From assembly GCF_902686445.1 (NCBI RefSeq), contig NC_062214.1, positions 56,083,177 to 56,147,176 on the forward strand: a stretch of 64,000 nucleotides of DNA. The letters run 5' to 3'. The notes beneath the pieces were generated by a model. That model did not search any database. It was given only the letters and a program-made list of their open reading frames with translations, and had not been told where the DNA came from. This DNA comes from Sciurus carolinensis. Lineage: Eukaryota > Chordata > Mammalia > Rodentia > Sciuridae. The position numbers were made by a program, and so were the translations under genes. Position 1 is the stretch's first letter; the number at the start of each line of letters is the position of its first letter. Positions 32,898-50,290 of the stretch are shown here, piece by piece.

Positions 32898-33088
32898 TTT
32901 TTTTTTTTTTTTTTTTTTGGCAGTACTGGGGACTGAACCCCTCAGCTGTATCCTCAGTTCTTTTTTAAAATTTTGATACAGAGTCTTGTTAAGTTGCCAA
33001 GGCTGGCCTCAAATTTGGGTTCCTCCTTACTCAGCCTCCTGAGTTCCTGGGATTACAGGCATGTACCACCACACCTGGCCTACTTTGT
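32898..33088 (-). mobile_element. B1-dID SINE in intron 1
   Basis: Reverse dimer with a T22 run, part of the ID half deleted ('gactgaacccctcagctgta'), and a full 7SL half. Last SINE before a 6.6-kb SINE-free stretch. Confidence 0.85.
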
Positions 33089-33089
33089 C

Positions 33090-33800
33090 CATTTTTAAAT
33101 TGGGTTTTATGATTTTTTTTGTTGTTGAGTTTTAAAAGTTCTGTATATATTCTGGATTTCAGCTCCTCATCAGATACATGATTGTCAAATATTTCCTTTC
33201 ATTCTGTAGGCTGCCTTTCACTTTGTTGATTGTATCTTTTGATGTGCAGATGTTTTTAAGTTTGATGTGTTCCCATTTGTTTGTTTTTGCTTATGCTTTT
33301 GATATCTTAAAAAAAAATTGCTAAGACCAAATGTCAGCTTCTCTTTATGCTTTCTTTTAGGAATTTTATAGTTATAGGTCTTATGTTTATGTTGTTAATT
33401 CATTTTTAATTTTTGTAAATAGTATAAGCGTCCAGCTTCATTCTTTTACATATGGATGTGAGATTTTCTCAGAACTATTTGTTGAAGAAACTGTCATTTT
33501 CCTATTGAGAGGTCTTGGTATGGTTGTCAAAGATCATTTGATTAAATATGTGAGGGTTTATTCCCAGGTTCTCTATTCCTTGGCCTATGTCAGTACCATG
33601 CTTTTTTGATTATTGTGGCTTTGTAACATGTTTTAAAATCAGGAAGCACGAGTCCTTCACCTTTGTTATTTTTCAACATTATTTTGGCTCTTTGGGTTCC
33701 TTGAGATTTCGTGAATTTGTATTACAATATTTTTTACATTGGAATTTTGATAGAGATTGCATTGGAATGGTAGATTGCTTTAGATGATAGGACCATTTTA
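33090..33800 (-). mobile_element. Antisense L1 upstream of exon 2
   Basis: 'ttgttgagttttaaaagttc', 'tggatttcagctcctcatca' and 'agtaccatgcttttttgatt' are reverse L1 ORF2 sequence. It ends about 330 bases before the exon 2 acceptor. Confidence 0.75.
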
Positions 33801-34083
33801 ATTGCCTGGTAAATATTTTTTGTTTGTGAGTGCACATTGAATATCATTCTTATACCATTCAAATTTGATGCACTTGTATTCTATTGAACATTGTTATTAG
33901 CTGAACATACTTGGGAGGTATTCATTGTGAACTCCATTCCTCAAACCTATTTCAAGGCTTAGAAGTGTCAGAACTACTTCCTGACTATAATCTGGAAACA
34001 CAAATTGCTGGTTACTGTCATCTCAGGGGCTCCTAGGTTCATGATAGATATCTATTTGACTTGTGTATCTTTACATTTGGTAA

Positions 34084-38172
<4,089 letters not shown>

Positions 38173-38339
38173 TAAGTTGTACCACCAAACTTCACAGGCT
38201 TAACTTTTCTTTAGAAAAATTATTGTTGTTAGGCCAGTAGTTATTTCTTCCAGGACACCCCCTTCTCTGTCCACCTGGCCTTGGTTAGGTCTGTCTGTTG
38301 CAACCAACCCCTTGTGTCATGCTGAATTTCTCTCTTTCA

Positions 38340-38490
38340 GCACTTGTGGAATTTGTGCATTGTCTGGATTCTTTCTAGACTGTATGTGAGCTGCACATAT
38401 AGAGTGTGTCTGTTTATTTATTACTATATCCTCAGTGGTGCACTGTTGAGTACATAAATGTTTGTTGAATGAATGATTAAGGAAATCATG
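38340..38490 (+). mobile_element. L2 LINE 3' end
   Basis: 'tttctagactgtatgtgagc', 'actatatcctcagtggtgca' and 'aatgtttgttgaatgaatga' are the L2 terminus. Confidence 0.8.
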
Positions 38491-39660
38491 TTAGAACTTT
38501 TGCTTAAATACGATGTGTCGAACACATGAATCTATTTCTATTTCACTGCAAAACTCTGCCAAAATGACCGTAAGGAAATTAGAGTTATGAACCTTTAAGA
38601 ACATAGAGAATGAAAGAATAGACAATTGGAGACAAGAGGCATTAACAAAGTTTTGGAGACTGAAGAGCCAGTGGATGAGTGAAAACTAACCTAGCATACC
38701 TCAGGGAGAAAGACTTAAGGCTTCTGAGCTTAGTTATCAAGAAACAAGCCTGCCTTATAACAGAGCTCCACAAAGGGTCAGAGGTTGGAGGCCCTAGGTA
38801 CCTCCTAAGGTACCTGTGAGGTAGGTTGAAATCAGAATTGTTAGGCCCTCTAGAGTCCTTCCCTAGACCATCAGCAACCAAGATACTCTGTTCCCCTACC
38901 TTCATGAAGGGTTTTAAGTTTATTCTCTGGACATAGTAAACCAGAGAGGCTCTGGTTTCAGGTTCATGAGACAGAGCTGACAGTGGGGTGAGACATATTA
39001 TGCTTAAAACAGAAATTAAGTTAACATACTGAAGGGTAAGGTACTTATCCTTTTTCTCAGATATGATATACAGGTTTATATGCCCCACACAGGAGTTAGA
39101 GATTTTTCCGCAGGGAAACCACCCCAAAGAAGAGACCTTCAAATATTGATACTTGAGTTCCTTCACCAAATACCTTGGCCATCCCAGATTGATCCATACC
39201 AGTTAGCAAGATTCTCTTATGAACCAGAGCTTCTAATAACCTACCTTAGTTCATTATCAAGAAAGGAATGGTTTCTTTGGGCTAAGGACTCAAGATAAAT
39301 CTTGCTCTAGTCAAACAGGACTTCAGATACCTTAATTGTTCTAACTTTAACCAGATATGAAAGATATTTGCTTTAGTTTCTGAGATGGATCATACCACAA
39401 TAAGTGGTTGAATTGGATTAAGTATTACTGCTACTGGAAAAAAATGAGCAAAGCACATATCTTAATATATTGGCCTCAAATTTATATGAAAGGATAGGAT
39501 TCAACTGGTAATAGAGGGATGTTGATGTTCAGACAATTAACTTATCTTTCCTTTTTCTCTGGTGCACACAAATCTTTTGCCTTATTAGCATCTCTACTCA
39601 ATGTAGAAGTTGTTTTTGGAAATTGAACATGGCTCAGATTTTGTTTCATTGTGGAATGAA
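38491..39660. other. Intron 3 sequence without recognised repeats
   Basis: Contains open frames at 38642-39169 (-) and 39080-39298 (+) that overlap each other and match nothing I know. Confidence 0.4.
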
Positions 39661-39664
39661 TTTT

Positions 39665-39905
39665 CTTTCTTTTCTTTCTCTCTCTATTTGCAGTGCTGGG
39701 GACGGAACCTAGGAATTTTCTTGTTTCAAAATTAACTTTTATTTTATTTTATTTTATTTATTTTTTAAATTTTTATTTCGAGATAGGGTCTTACTAAGTT
39801 CCTTAGGGCCTTGCTATGTTGCCAAGGCTGGCCTTGAACTTGCAGTCCTCCTGTCTCATCCTCCCCAGCTGCTGTGATTACAGGTGTGTGCCAGTGCACC
39901 TGGCC
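39665..39905 (-). mobile_element. B1-dID SINE
   Basis: Reverse dimer with a truncated ID half ('gcagtgctggggacggaacc'), an expanded TTTTA linker at 39735-39770 and a full 7SL half. Confidence 0.8.
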
Positions 39906-39969
39906 AAAATTAACTTTTAAATTGTGCAGATCATTAGCAAATTCAAAAGGTGGTCCACTCAGTCAAAAC

Positions 39970-40115
39970 ATCAAAGACGTCCATAAGAGGTAAGCTCCAT
40001 TAGGGCAGAAATTTTTGTATATTGTGTTCACTGCCATATTCTCAACACCAGGGCCAGGGTCTGTCATTTGGGAGGAGCTCATAGCTATTTGCCAAATGAA
40101 TGAAGCATCCAGAAA
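39970..40115 (+). mobile_element. L2 LINE 3' end
   Basis: 'taagctccattagggcagaa', 'gttcactgccatattctcaa' and 'tttgccaaatgaatgaa' match the L2 tail. Confidence 0.75.
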
Positions 40116-40404
40116 GTAAAGGAAACTATTTTCTGAAAAGTATTTCACAGTGCCTTTGGAATTAAGCAGAACTGCAAGAAACCCCTGGAGGAGAAAATAA
40201 AGAGAAAAGTTGTATATTTTAGCTCAGTGATCTTCAAAACAGTTTTTCTTCATATGACCAAAGGATTTTGAAAAAATATGGATAACCTTCACATTTTTAA
40301 GTTGATCTCTAATTTTTTTAAACTATTACTACTAAATTTAAGTAGTTTTAGAGGACACTATTCTCAGTGTATGTTGAACATTGACATTTAAAAAATAAAA
40401 TAAT

Positions 40405-40600
40405 TGCCAGGCATGGCGGTGCATGCTTGTAATCCCAGCAAGTAGGAGGTTGAGGCAGGAAGACTGCAAGTTCAAGGCCAGCTTCTGCAGCTTAGTGAGA
40501 ACCTGTTTCAACAAAAAATAAAAAGGGCTGAAAATGTAACGCAGTTGTAAAGCAACCCTAGATTCAATCCCCAGTACCAAAAATAAAAATTAAAAAAAAA
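40405..40600 (+). mobile_element. B1-dID SINE in intron 3
   Basis: Full dimer 'gccaggcatggcggtgcatg' to 'gattcaatccccagtaccaa', opposite in orientation to the 39665 copy and to the intron 1 copy at 32898. Confidence 0.85.
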
Positions 40601-41839
40601 TACATAAATAAAAATAAAATTGTGTGATTCCCAGAACCATAAACACGCAGAAATAATAAAATCATTATAGCATTCTTAAGTATAGCCAAAGGACTCTGCC
40701 ATAGTAATTTGTGTTCAAGTTACTTGATATAAAAAATACAGAGCAAATTATTCCCATTATCTTAGAAATTTTACATTATTTCTTCCTATTTTCAAATTCA
40801 TATATTATTCCATCTCACCCGAACAAGTGTATCCCAACATAATATGTTTTGTTGACTACCCTGTCATACTTCCACTGAAAATATAATGTATGTGTAAATA
40901 GAAACAATTTTTCATTTCATATGAACACTGGGCTTTAAATTCCAAATTTTATGGTTTTCTTTTCTCAGTAATCTTTTAATAAAAATAAAGGAACATGGGC
41001 CCATTGTCAGAATTTAAAAAAATACCAAGGGTCATTAATCATATCCTTTATCTTAAAAGAGAACAAAACATTATAATGCATAAAGAGAAGGGTATCCACA
41101 TCACATTCATTTTAACAATTGAAGATATAAAAATAGTAACTTTCCTAGAACAATGAGAAGCCCTTGGGACTTAAAGATTATTAGATATAATTGAGGAATT
41201 CTCCAAGAACATAGAATAAAAAGATAAGGGAAATGGGACAGAAACAGTTAAAAAAAAAAAAAAAAAAGAGGATCTGCTTATGAGGGCGAACATCTGGCTA
41301 ATTCCAGAAGAATAGAGAAAATGAAGGGGAAGAAATCATGTGAGCTGTTTTTTAGTACTGAAGTACCTAACTTTCCCAACTGACAGGGCCATCCAATGGT
41401 TACTGGAACTGACTCATTGAGTGTGTTTTCATGAGAGCTGACTTAAACCTTCAGGAATTTTTTCAAACTGATCGTTAAACATAGCCATTATTAAAAATTA
41501 ATTATTTCATAGTGATTGATTTCTTCTTATTTTGCCATAAGTGGTGCTCTTAAGGTTATTTTTATCATTTCATGTGTATGGTGAAAGCATTATATAATGA
41601 TGTGTCATGTCTGGTCTCTTGACAACTCCTTTTGATGACATCACATTAATACTTGAGACTGACCACAGTGGGAAGGGTTACACCACAGAAATTGGCATGT
41701 TCTACAGATCATGGTGTTTTTTTCCCCCAGAGAAAAATTACTAACCTTTATCATCATACTACTGAATCAGTCAGGTACCCAATACAGTCAATTCATTGAC
41801 ACATTTGTACAGATAGATATCATGAAATTTTAGAACATT
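40601..41839. other. AT-rich intronic sequence
   Basis: No repeat family or exon identified; one A17 run near 41250. Confidence 0.4.
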
Positions 41840-41997
41840 CAAAATAAGGGGATTGAACCCAGGGGCAATTAGTCACTGAACCACATCCCTAGCCCTTTTT
41901 TAAAAATATATTTTATTAGAGACAGGTTCTTGCTGAGTTGCATAGGGCCTCCTGAGCTGCAGGGATTATAGGCATGCACCATCAAGCTTGCCTCAGA
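41840..41997 (-). mobile_element. B1-dID SINE, internally deleted
   Basis: 'aggggattgaacccaggggc' then a shortened 7SL half ending 'gcatgcaccatcaagcttgc'. Confidence 0.8.
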
Positions 41998-42437
41998 AGG
42001 AACATTTCTATGTTAATAAAAGTAAGTCATTTAAATGACATCGAACTTATTAATAGCAACATTGAAAGCTTGAAGCTATTAAAATTTTATGGAAAAGGGA
42101 ATTTCTGTTCCAGAATTTAATATCCAAACAACAGAGTAGAACAAGGACATTTTCAGATATGTAAGACTAAAAAAATTATTTCCTGTGTCTTTTCTGAGGA
42201 AGCCTCTGTAAAATGTATTTCACCAGTAAACACAAAGGAATGTATGCAGGAATGGAGAGTCATATACAGGGGAGAGCTGACAGAATTCTAAGAATGATGG
42301 TAAGAGGAAGTTGTGGGGTGATAGTCCACTAGTCAGACCAGTTGGCAGTAGGAGTGTGTAGGATTGCAGAGTATGTATCCCAGGAGAAAACAACTGTGAT
42401 GATATCTGGTGTTTTGACTGTATTAAAAATTAGTCAC

Positions 42438-42525
42438 AGGACTGGGGATGTAGCTCAGTGGTAAGAGTGCTTGCCTAATGTGCCCAAGGTCCTGGGTTCA
42501 ATCCCCACAGTATGACACACATACA
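42438..42525 (+). mobile_element. Solo ID element
   Basis: 'ggactggggatgtagctcag', 'agtgcttgcctaatgtgccc' and 'gggttcaatccccacagtat'; a well-preserved full ID. Confidence 0.9.
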
Positions 42526-43119
42526 CAAAATTGTCAGTTCTGTTCTAATAGGATTGTCAGTGGTATTTGAGCAAAAAGCTTTTGAAGGAGATTAGGGAGC
42601 AAGCCATGTGGATATGAGGAAGAAGAGTATACCAAAAGAAAGAAAGTAGAAAACCTAAATATCCTGAGATGTTTTTGCTGCATTTGAGGCATACCAAGGA
42701 GACCAGGGTGGTTGGATTGAAGTGAGCAAGGGACAAGAGTAGGTGGAGATAGAATCAAAAACCAGATTTGAGGGATGAGTAAAAATGGCCATTTTATGGC
42801 TTTGATAAAGATAGATTGTACAGTGTTTGAACACAGGAATTATGTAGTCTTACTTAGGTTTAACAAAATCACTTTGACTGCTTATGCTCTGGTTTAAGAA
42901 TAGACTGGAGTGGCTAGAATGGAAACAGGAACACCAGCAGAGCCTTTTGCAATGAAAGATCCATTAGATAAAATTGTTACATTCTGTTTTCTGCCACAGA
43001 TTTTAGAATTTAAAGTTCTTTTTTGGTTGTTGTTGTTGTTCACTGGTATCTCCTAAGCACATAGAAAATTGCCTGACACATACCAGGTCCTCTGTAATTA
43101 CTTGTTGATTAGCAGTGGT

Positions 43120-43320
43120 AGCTTAACTGGGTTCAGTAGTGCACACATGTAATCCCAGTGACTTGGGAGACTGAGGCAGGAGGATCACAAGTTTGAGGCC
43201 AATCTGGGAGACACTCTAAAAAAAAAAAAAAATGCTGGGGGCATTAGTTCAGAGGTAAAGTGCCCCTGGGTTCAATCCCCAATTACCTCTACCCCAAAAA
43301 ACAAAAACACAAAAAACAAT
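43120..43320 (+). mobile_element. B1-dID SINE
   Basis: Dimer with part of the 7SL half deleted ('aatctgggagacactctaaa'), then the ID half 'ggcattagttcagaggtaaa' and an A-rich tail. Confidence 0.8.
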
Positions 43321-43714
43321 GGTGGTGGCACTGGGGTAGTAAGTGATTGTATTCTCGAAGTAGTTTGAAGGTGGAGACCAGTAGATTAGTGAAGGATGGG
43401 ATATAGGTTATGAAAGGGCAAAGTCAAATATGATTCTAATGTTTTTTATTTGGTCACCTTGCAAGAGAGAGTTACCATTAAACTGTAGTGGCAAAACCTG
43501 TGGATGGACCAGATTTGAGGGAGAATATCAAGGTTCTATATGTAGAGAGGTTTAGTAGTTTGGCCAAAAGGATAGATTGTTAATTGTGTCAGAGCCGCCT
43601 GACAAGCCAGATAATAAGGATTGATAATTAAATATTTTTAGTAGAATCACTGGTGACTTTGGCAAGAGCAGTTTCAGTTAGGTGAAAAACGGGGTGTGTT
43701 TAAAAAAGAATGAG

Positions 43715-43805
43715 AGACTTGGGGTGTAGGTCAGTGGTACAGCATGTGCTTAGCATGCATGAAGCCCTGCATTAAATCCTTAGCACTCCTCCCACCCGCC
43801 CCCCC
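43715..43805 (+). mobile_element. Solo ID element
   Basis: 'cttggggtgtaggtcagtgg' and 'cattaaatccttagcactcc'. Last SINE-type copy before an 8.7-kb SINE-free stretch. Confidence 0.8.
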
Positions 43806-45394
43806 CAAAAAGGAGCAAGAATGGAAAAAGTTAAAAAGTTGGGGACAATACAAAAAATGTGTTTTGAGGAGTTTTGTTATAAAGGGGAACTGAAAAGCAT
43901 GTTTATATGCAATTAGAACTGATCTGTAGAGAAAGGGGAAACATACTTTAGGCAAGTGAGGAAAGAATTGTTTTAAATATATGAGGGGAAAGGGTCTAAT
44001 GCACAAGTGAAGTGACTGGATGGTTATATAGGGACAGATGTTGGGCAGATGTGCTGGGGGTGACTTTGAGAATTTCTGCTTACTTCTATTTATCACTAAC
44101 AAAGTAGGCAGTGCCATTAGTTGAGAGGGTGCATGGAGGAGGGATGAAGTCATGGAAGAGCCTGGCTGCACTAGCATGAGTGCTCTGCAACTTTAAGGGT
44201 CCACGTGAGGTTCCTGGTCATATGTTTAAAGTGAACATTCCCGTATACTTTTCTTTAGCCGCAGAGAAAACTGGACAGATGTGGAATAGGCAGAGTTCAG
44301 TATCTTTAGAGTCACGGTTTTTCTAAGCAAGTATGACAAAGAGAGTTTAAGATTGTTGAGAATGAGTGCAGTGGAGTGATTTTCATGATTGTGGAATATA
44401 AACAAGCTAAGGGAGAAAGGGAGGATGTGACGCAGGTGTTGAATGGCAAAAAGTTGGTAGATTGTACATCCTGTGGGGTTGAATTCTGAAGTTGGGGTGA
44501 GCAGAGGGCAGGAGCTGTAAAGATAGAAGATGGTTGAAGCATGAATGCGATGGCCTTGCTGAGACACACAGGGGTTGCAGTCATTGATAAGGATGAGGTT
44601 GAGGATGGGACCATGGGAATGAGCAACTGAACCTGAGAGAGCACTAGGATGCTGAGGTGTTAGAAGGATCATTTGAGAATTTTAAGATTACCTAGAATTA
44701 AGGGAGGTTGATTGGACAGTGACACTGAGTCAGGAGTTAAACTGGCAAAGATGTCAGAGAGTGACTGCTTTATCTTTTAGGCAGTAGAGAGCATGAAGAG
44801 TGGAGCAGGTGGGTGCTACTGTGAACAAGAGCTGTTTCAATCTAAAGACTGTCATAGATGCTTTGGCTCATGGTAACTACAAGGCCATGAGCCAGTCCCC
44901 ATCACTTTACCTTCTGAAGTCAGATATGTGTCACCATTATTCTGAAAACTGGTATTTCTGCAGGAGTGTAGGTAGCTCATTCCCAAACTGTATTTAAACT
45001 TAGAGTAGTTTGTCCAAAAGTTTGGTGGAAACTGACTTATAACCGATCCCAAGAAGAGTCAGGAGCTGCTTCAGTATTCCCTGCTCTCCTTCACTCCTCC
45101 TCTACTCACTGTTGGGGATAGTAAATTCTTGAATTTTTCCCCCTAGTTGAGCTATTATCAAAAGAGGGTAGAAATAGGTGTTATGGAACAGTAATAATTC
45201 ATTTTAAACTGGTTTGTAGAGCCTTTGTTAACTTTTCTAAAGTAATGTAATGTTCCCATTTTTGTTTTCTGCATTTTAAGAGTATCTGTAGCTAGCCAGA
45301 CTTACGATGTATGAGAGAGTCCCCACATATTTAATATCTGGAATTTAATATTTATTTACAAAGTGAGTGGTTTTAAACATGTCTGTCAATTTAA

Positions 45395-45724
<330 letters not shown>

Positions 45725-46169
45725 TGACTACCTCTGTTTGTATTCATGGATTAGACTGAAAGGGCAGGCTATTTCTGTAATGGACTGAGTGCTTTGATCA
45801 TTTAGGTACTAGTCTTATAAATTAACTACTTCTACTCTTTGCTTGCCATCAAAACATCTAATTCAGATAAAAGTGTTTCCTTTTTAAAGGTATCTGGGAA
45901 AGGAACTGTACTCTGTGCTAATAGGAAGAGGAACTGGAACCACTGGGACCAGCGAGGTTCTCTGGGGGCGGGGGAGTTGTATCCCTGGAGCCCTAAGCTG
46001 GAGCTTGGAAGGTGTTTTCACATAGAATCCATGGTTGGTAGAGGTTTATAGTAGATGTCTTTCATCACCCAGCTTCATTGTAAATTAAATGGATCTGTGT
46101 GGTGTATTCTGCTTAATCACTGTTTATAATATTTCCTTTGGGAGATTGCAATCAATTCCAAAACCAGTT

Positions 46170-46900
46170 CAACTTCTTCTTTTTTTAATCATGGAAAGTT
46201 TTAAACTTATAAAAAAAAATAGGAGCGTATGATGACTTTCCATGTAACTGTCACCCAGCTTTAGACCAGTCTTTTTTCTTTTCTTCCCACCGTAACATCC
46301 TTCCCTTTCCACTGCCACCCCAGATTATTTTGTAGCAAATCCCAGTAATCCTAGCATTTTCTCCGTAAATATTTCAGGAAAAATTTCTAAAAAATAAAAA
46401 CTTTAGCAATAACAAAAATCCTTAATATTATTATCCCATCTTAAGAAAATTAACAAAAACTTATTAATACCACCAAATATCTAGTCATTTTTCACATTAC
46501 TGTCTTGTAACTAACTATTCTTACCACTTTTCATTGTTAATATGGTTAGCATAATATCTTGTTTATTCTTTGTTCTAGTCAGTATCTAGACAAAGTTCAT
46601 GCATTGCATTTGGTCACCGTTGCCATGAGTCTTTTTTATTCTGCAGGTTCTACTTCCCTCTTTTATTTTCCTTGCAATGAAATTGTTGAAGAAACCATGT
46701 TGTTTGTTCTATAGCGTTCCCATATTCTAGATTTTGCCCATGGTATCCCTGGACAAAATATAGTATTTACTGTATTTACTGTATTTCTCATTCCCCCTCC
46801 TACTTCCTGTGCTGGTCATTAGGTTTAGAAGCTCTAGAAGCTCAAGCAGCTCACTGTAAATTGTGAGCCCTTTGTGTGTTGGGGAGTGTATGGGTAAGGT
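46170..46900 (-). mobile_element. Antisense old L1 fragment
   Basis: 'tccatgtaactgtcacccag', 'accccagattattttgtagc' and 'tgtcttgtaactaactattc' resemble reverse L1M 3' sequence. Confidence 0.55.
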
Positions 46901-47099
46901 TAATGTGCTTTTTACTCATAAAAGTGCATAATGGGCCTCATTTGATATAGTCATGTAGCAGTAGATATATTTCTGTCCTTTCTGACTTCCCTGCCTTCTC
47001 ATTTGAAAACACGAACCCAAATAACACATCTAGCAATATCATGGTTTATGACAAAGGGGTTTTCTTGTAGTTCTTATTTTTAATTCAAAACAAGAATGT

Positions 47100-47460
47100 A
47101 AGGATTAAGGTTTTGAAGAGGTACTCTAGTATTTTCATAATATATTCCATTCTAGTGTTTGTCAGTATGCATGTTTATATTATTGTAATTATGATTAGTG
47201 TCACATTCTATAGTATTCTGAACAATTTTCCATCTTCTTGTGTAGTCCTCATAATTACAGTCCTAATGATGGCATATTATTTCATCTAGTAAATGTGCCA
47301 AGGTTTATTTATTTCCTTAATGCTGAGGACTTATGCCATCATAAATGACTTTAACCAAGTCGTCATTTACTTTTTTTTTTAACTTAAATTCTGAGGATAT
47401 GAGTTCTTGGGAATGGAATTATTTCATCAAAGCCTATCTTTCGGTAGGTTTACATATTTT
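47100..47460 (-). mobile_element. Antisense L1-like fragment
   Basis: 'gagttcttgggaatggaatt' and 'aattacagtcctaatgatgg' suggest a second reverse L1/HAL1 piece; weak. Confidence 0.45.
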
Positions 47461-47714
47461 CTTTCCAAAAGGGAAATTATAGAGCTGTTTAATTCAGGGC
47501 TCTTCCTTTTCTAGAACCTGCTTCCAATTCAGCTCGTAGCCTGCCAATTATCCTTTTGGTCCTCAAACCAAAAGTCATTTATTTTGCAAGATGAATGGAT
47601 GGGAGCACAATTAGTCTCACTGTACTAGATGAAAAATTAAAAACTGCTTAGTATTTGTGTGCAAAAAAGAACCTTTCAAAATAATTCTAAAAAATGAAAA
47701 ACTCAAAAGATAGT

Positions 47715-48045
47715 CCTAGATCTGTCCTATATGGTAGTTGCTACCTGCCTATGGCTATTGGAGCACTTAAAATGAGGTGAGTCTGGGTTAGGATGTACTC
47801 AATTGTCAAATACATACCAGATTTCAAAGATTTAATTAAAAAGATGGGAAATAGGAATATAAATATGGGGTGTATAAATATTTATATTGAACATAGGTTG
47901 AAATAATATTTTGGATAATTGGATTAAATAAAATATTTTATTATAACTGATTTCATTTTTTTCTTTTTGCTTTTAAATATGGCTACCTGAAAATTTAAAA
48001 TTGCACTTGTGGCTTGATTTTATTTCTAGCCCTGGCTTAGATAGT
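47715..48045 (+). mobile_element. hAT-type non-autonomous DNA transposon
   Basis: 'atatggtagttgctacctgc', 'ctattggagcacttaaaatg', 'tggattaaataaaatatttt' and 'ctgaaaatttaaaattgcac' follow an old MER-type element (MER3/MER33-like as I recall). About 300 bases before the exon 5 acceptor. Confidence 0.65.
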
Positions 48046-48236
48046 GTTTAGGTAGCAGCTTCTAGAAGCCAGGAGGCTGTGCTTGAGAGTGTAATAAGGG
48101 TCATCTGGGGAAAGAGAAATGATCAGTAACCAGTGATTCAGGACATCTAGTAAAATTCATAATCACTCTGCCCCCAAAATGAATTGAGCAGACCTAGGGG
48201 ATTTTATAGATCTGATAATCTGGGGCTGATGTATGA

Positions 48237-48539
<303 letters not shown>

Positions 48540-48815
48540 GTCCCTGACCACAGCCAGGTTATCTGACCTTCCAGGACTTTGCCCCCTTCTTATTTCAGTG
48601 GACTCTAGAGTACATGATGCCAACTACCAGCTCTGTGGGTTCTGCACTGGTATACCTCACATGGAATAGAGTCAGGGAGAAGCAGGGGCTCTTCCTAATG
48701 GGATTTTAAAAAATTGTATACAGTACTGCTACTGATTGATTTGAAGTCCTTTTGCCTTTTCCCTGTGGGAATGCCCAGCATTAATTAAGTCCATTAAATT
48801 TTTATTTAGCATTTT
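48540..48815 (+). other. DET1: DET1 3' UTR (end estimated)
   Basis: Repeat-free sequence after the stop, extending to the first plausible poly(A) site. A longer UTR using a later signal cannot be excluded. Confidence 0.5.
48793..48798 (+). terminator. DET1: Candidate ATTAAA poly(A) signal
   Basis: ATTAAA, the commonest variant signal, lies about 255 bases after the stop and is followed by T-rich then 'ttgctgtgaag' GU-containing sequence. No AATAAA is seen between the stop and 49000. Confidence 0.45.
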
Positions 48816-48964
48816 ATTGCTGTGAAGATAAAAGCATTACACTTTAACCCCTTTCATGTCACTTCTTTGGCATTATGGTATGCAGCCCAAAGCAGGTAAA
48901 TCTTGTTTACTCATGAGAACTGTGTACAGTTTTTCCACTTACCAGCAAGCAGAGCTATCTTTAT

Positions 48965-49745
48965 AAGAAAAAATTAAAACCTTGGTATTTTCTTACTTAA
49001 ACATATCCTGTCTGATGACTGCCTTATGCTCCCATCACACAATGCTTTTTGAGTGCTTGGGTTCCAGGAGGGACTGGAAGAGGCAAGAGTCCTTGATGCA
49101 GCAGCTGCTCCTGGGAGCGTAAGTGGTGTGTGCCAGCATAGAAGACAGTTACTTCCAGGATTCTTTCTCTCCCCAGGGTTTTCTCCTGGTAATCATTACA
49201 GCTGGAGGAGTGGGGCATAATTGCACAGTCTCATGTGGAAGCATGCTCATATCTGTACCATCTGGGTAATGCAGGTGGAAGAGTGAGCAGCCCTTGTTGG
49301 GCATAGTAGAAACAAACACTGAGTAGCACGTACTGTCCTTGTAGTAGTGGGAGCTGGCAAACTCCAGGTGCCCCTAAAGAGATCTGACTGGTTGTCCCTG
49401 AGTAACTGAGCTGTCACAGACAACTGCTGGCTTCCAAGCCTGCATCCTTCTGTCACATTCTTAACCAGTCTCCTCTGGAGGGCTTCTCAGACTGTTTGTT
49501 TCATCTGCATAATGCATCCCCTGGTAATGTAGTCAGTGTGTTTAGCAACATCTGCCTTTGAAGGTAACTTTGAAATGTTGAGTTCCAGAGCAGACTGTGA
49601 AAGGAGCCATGGATACAACCAACTGGATCCTTTATTCCCTCTGCCTTTGGGAACATAAAGACTGATATGAGATGCTGACTCCCACCAAAAAGGGTATGGT
49701 TAATTTCATCAGTATTGAACAACTAAATTCATTCTCATTCAGTCT
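48965..49745 (-). other. Unidentified coding-like segment
   Basis: Repeat-free stretch with three successive minus-strand open pieces (49501-49722, 49247-49456, 49024-49218) in different frames, spanning about 700 bases. It could be a decayed processed copy or chance. I do not recognise the product, and there is no clear poly-A remnant at its left edge. Confidence 0.3.
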
Positions 49746-50290
49746 TCAACACAAGATTTGAGCACCTACTATGAGTCATGGAGACACTATGCACAGATGC
49801 TAAGGATGAGGAGAGAAATAGAGATCTTATAATACAACATGGTTAAAGCTCTAGTATTGTCTCTCTGAGGACTATGGAAGGAGATTGGGTAGAGGCAAAG
49901 AAGGAAAGGTATACTGGGAAAGAGGCAGTAGAATTGGATAAGTGGGAGTGTGTTGTGTGGTCCACAGTAGAGGATATTTCAAGGAAAAGCTGGCATGTAT
50001 AGAGGAAGGAAAATGAAAAGGCCTTAAAGGTTGTAGCCTAGCAAATAATCTAATAAGTCTATAGCATGAACTGGGGTAGAGAAGCAGGGAAGATGTGACT
50101 GAACAGGTAGGCTGCCCTGATATCATGAGAGGTCTCGTGTGTGGTACTAGGATTTTACATTGTGGAAAGTATAACATGAATTTCACAAAGGTGACTTTGA
50201 GCAGAATGAAAAATGGTTGGGAATGAACAAAAGAGAGGAAACCAGATAAGTCACTGGTGGTCATCTAGAGAAGAACAGGAGGGTTCAAGC
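49740..50290 (-). mobile_element. Antisense L2 LINE relic
   Basis: 'tttgagcacctactatgagt' at the left, then 'aaaggccttaaaggttgtag' and 'aaggtgactttgagcagaat' follow the complement of the L2 3' region. Confidence 0.6.

Larger units (their letters stand above)
42780..44780 (-). mobile_element. Antisense L2 LINE relics
   Basis: 'caaaatcactttgactgctt', 'agaatagactggagtggcta' and 'aagtagtttgaaggtggaga' agree in order with the complement of the L2 region downstream of its reverse transcriptase. Interrupted by a SINE and an ID. The open minus-strand frames at 43731-44177 and 44226-44672 fall here and are best read as L2-related or chance. Confidence 0.5.

Noticed and set aside
42438..42525. tRNA gene (A and B boxes present).
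   Set aside because: It is a solo ID SINE, with an A-rich tail and no cloverleaf acceptor stem or anticodon arm; the same holds for the other ID copies.
43731..44672. Two minus-strand frames of 148 codons each.
   Set aside because: They lie in antisense L2-like and ID sequence, lack motifs and are not in a plausible exon context.
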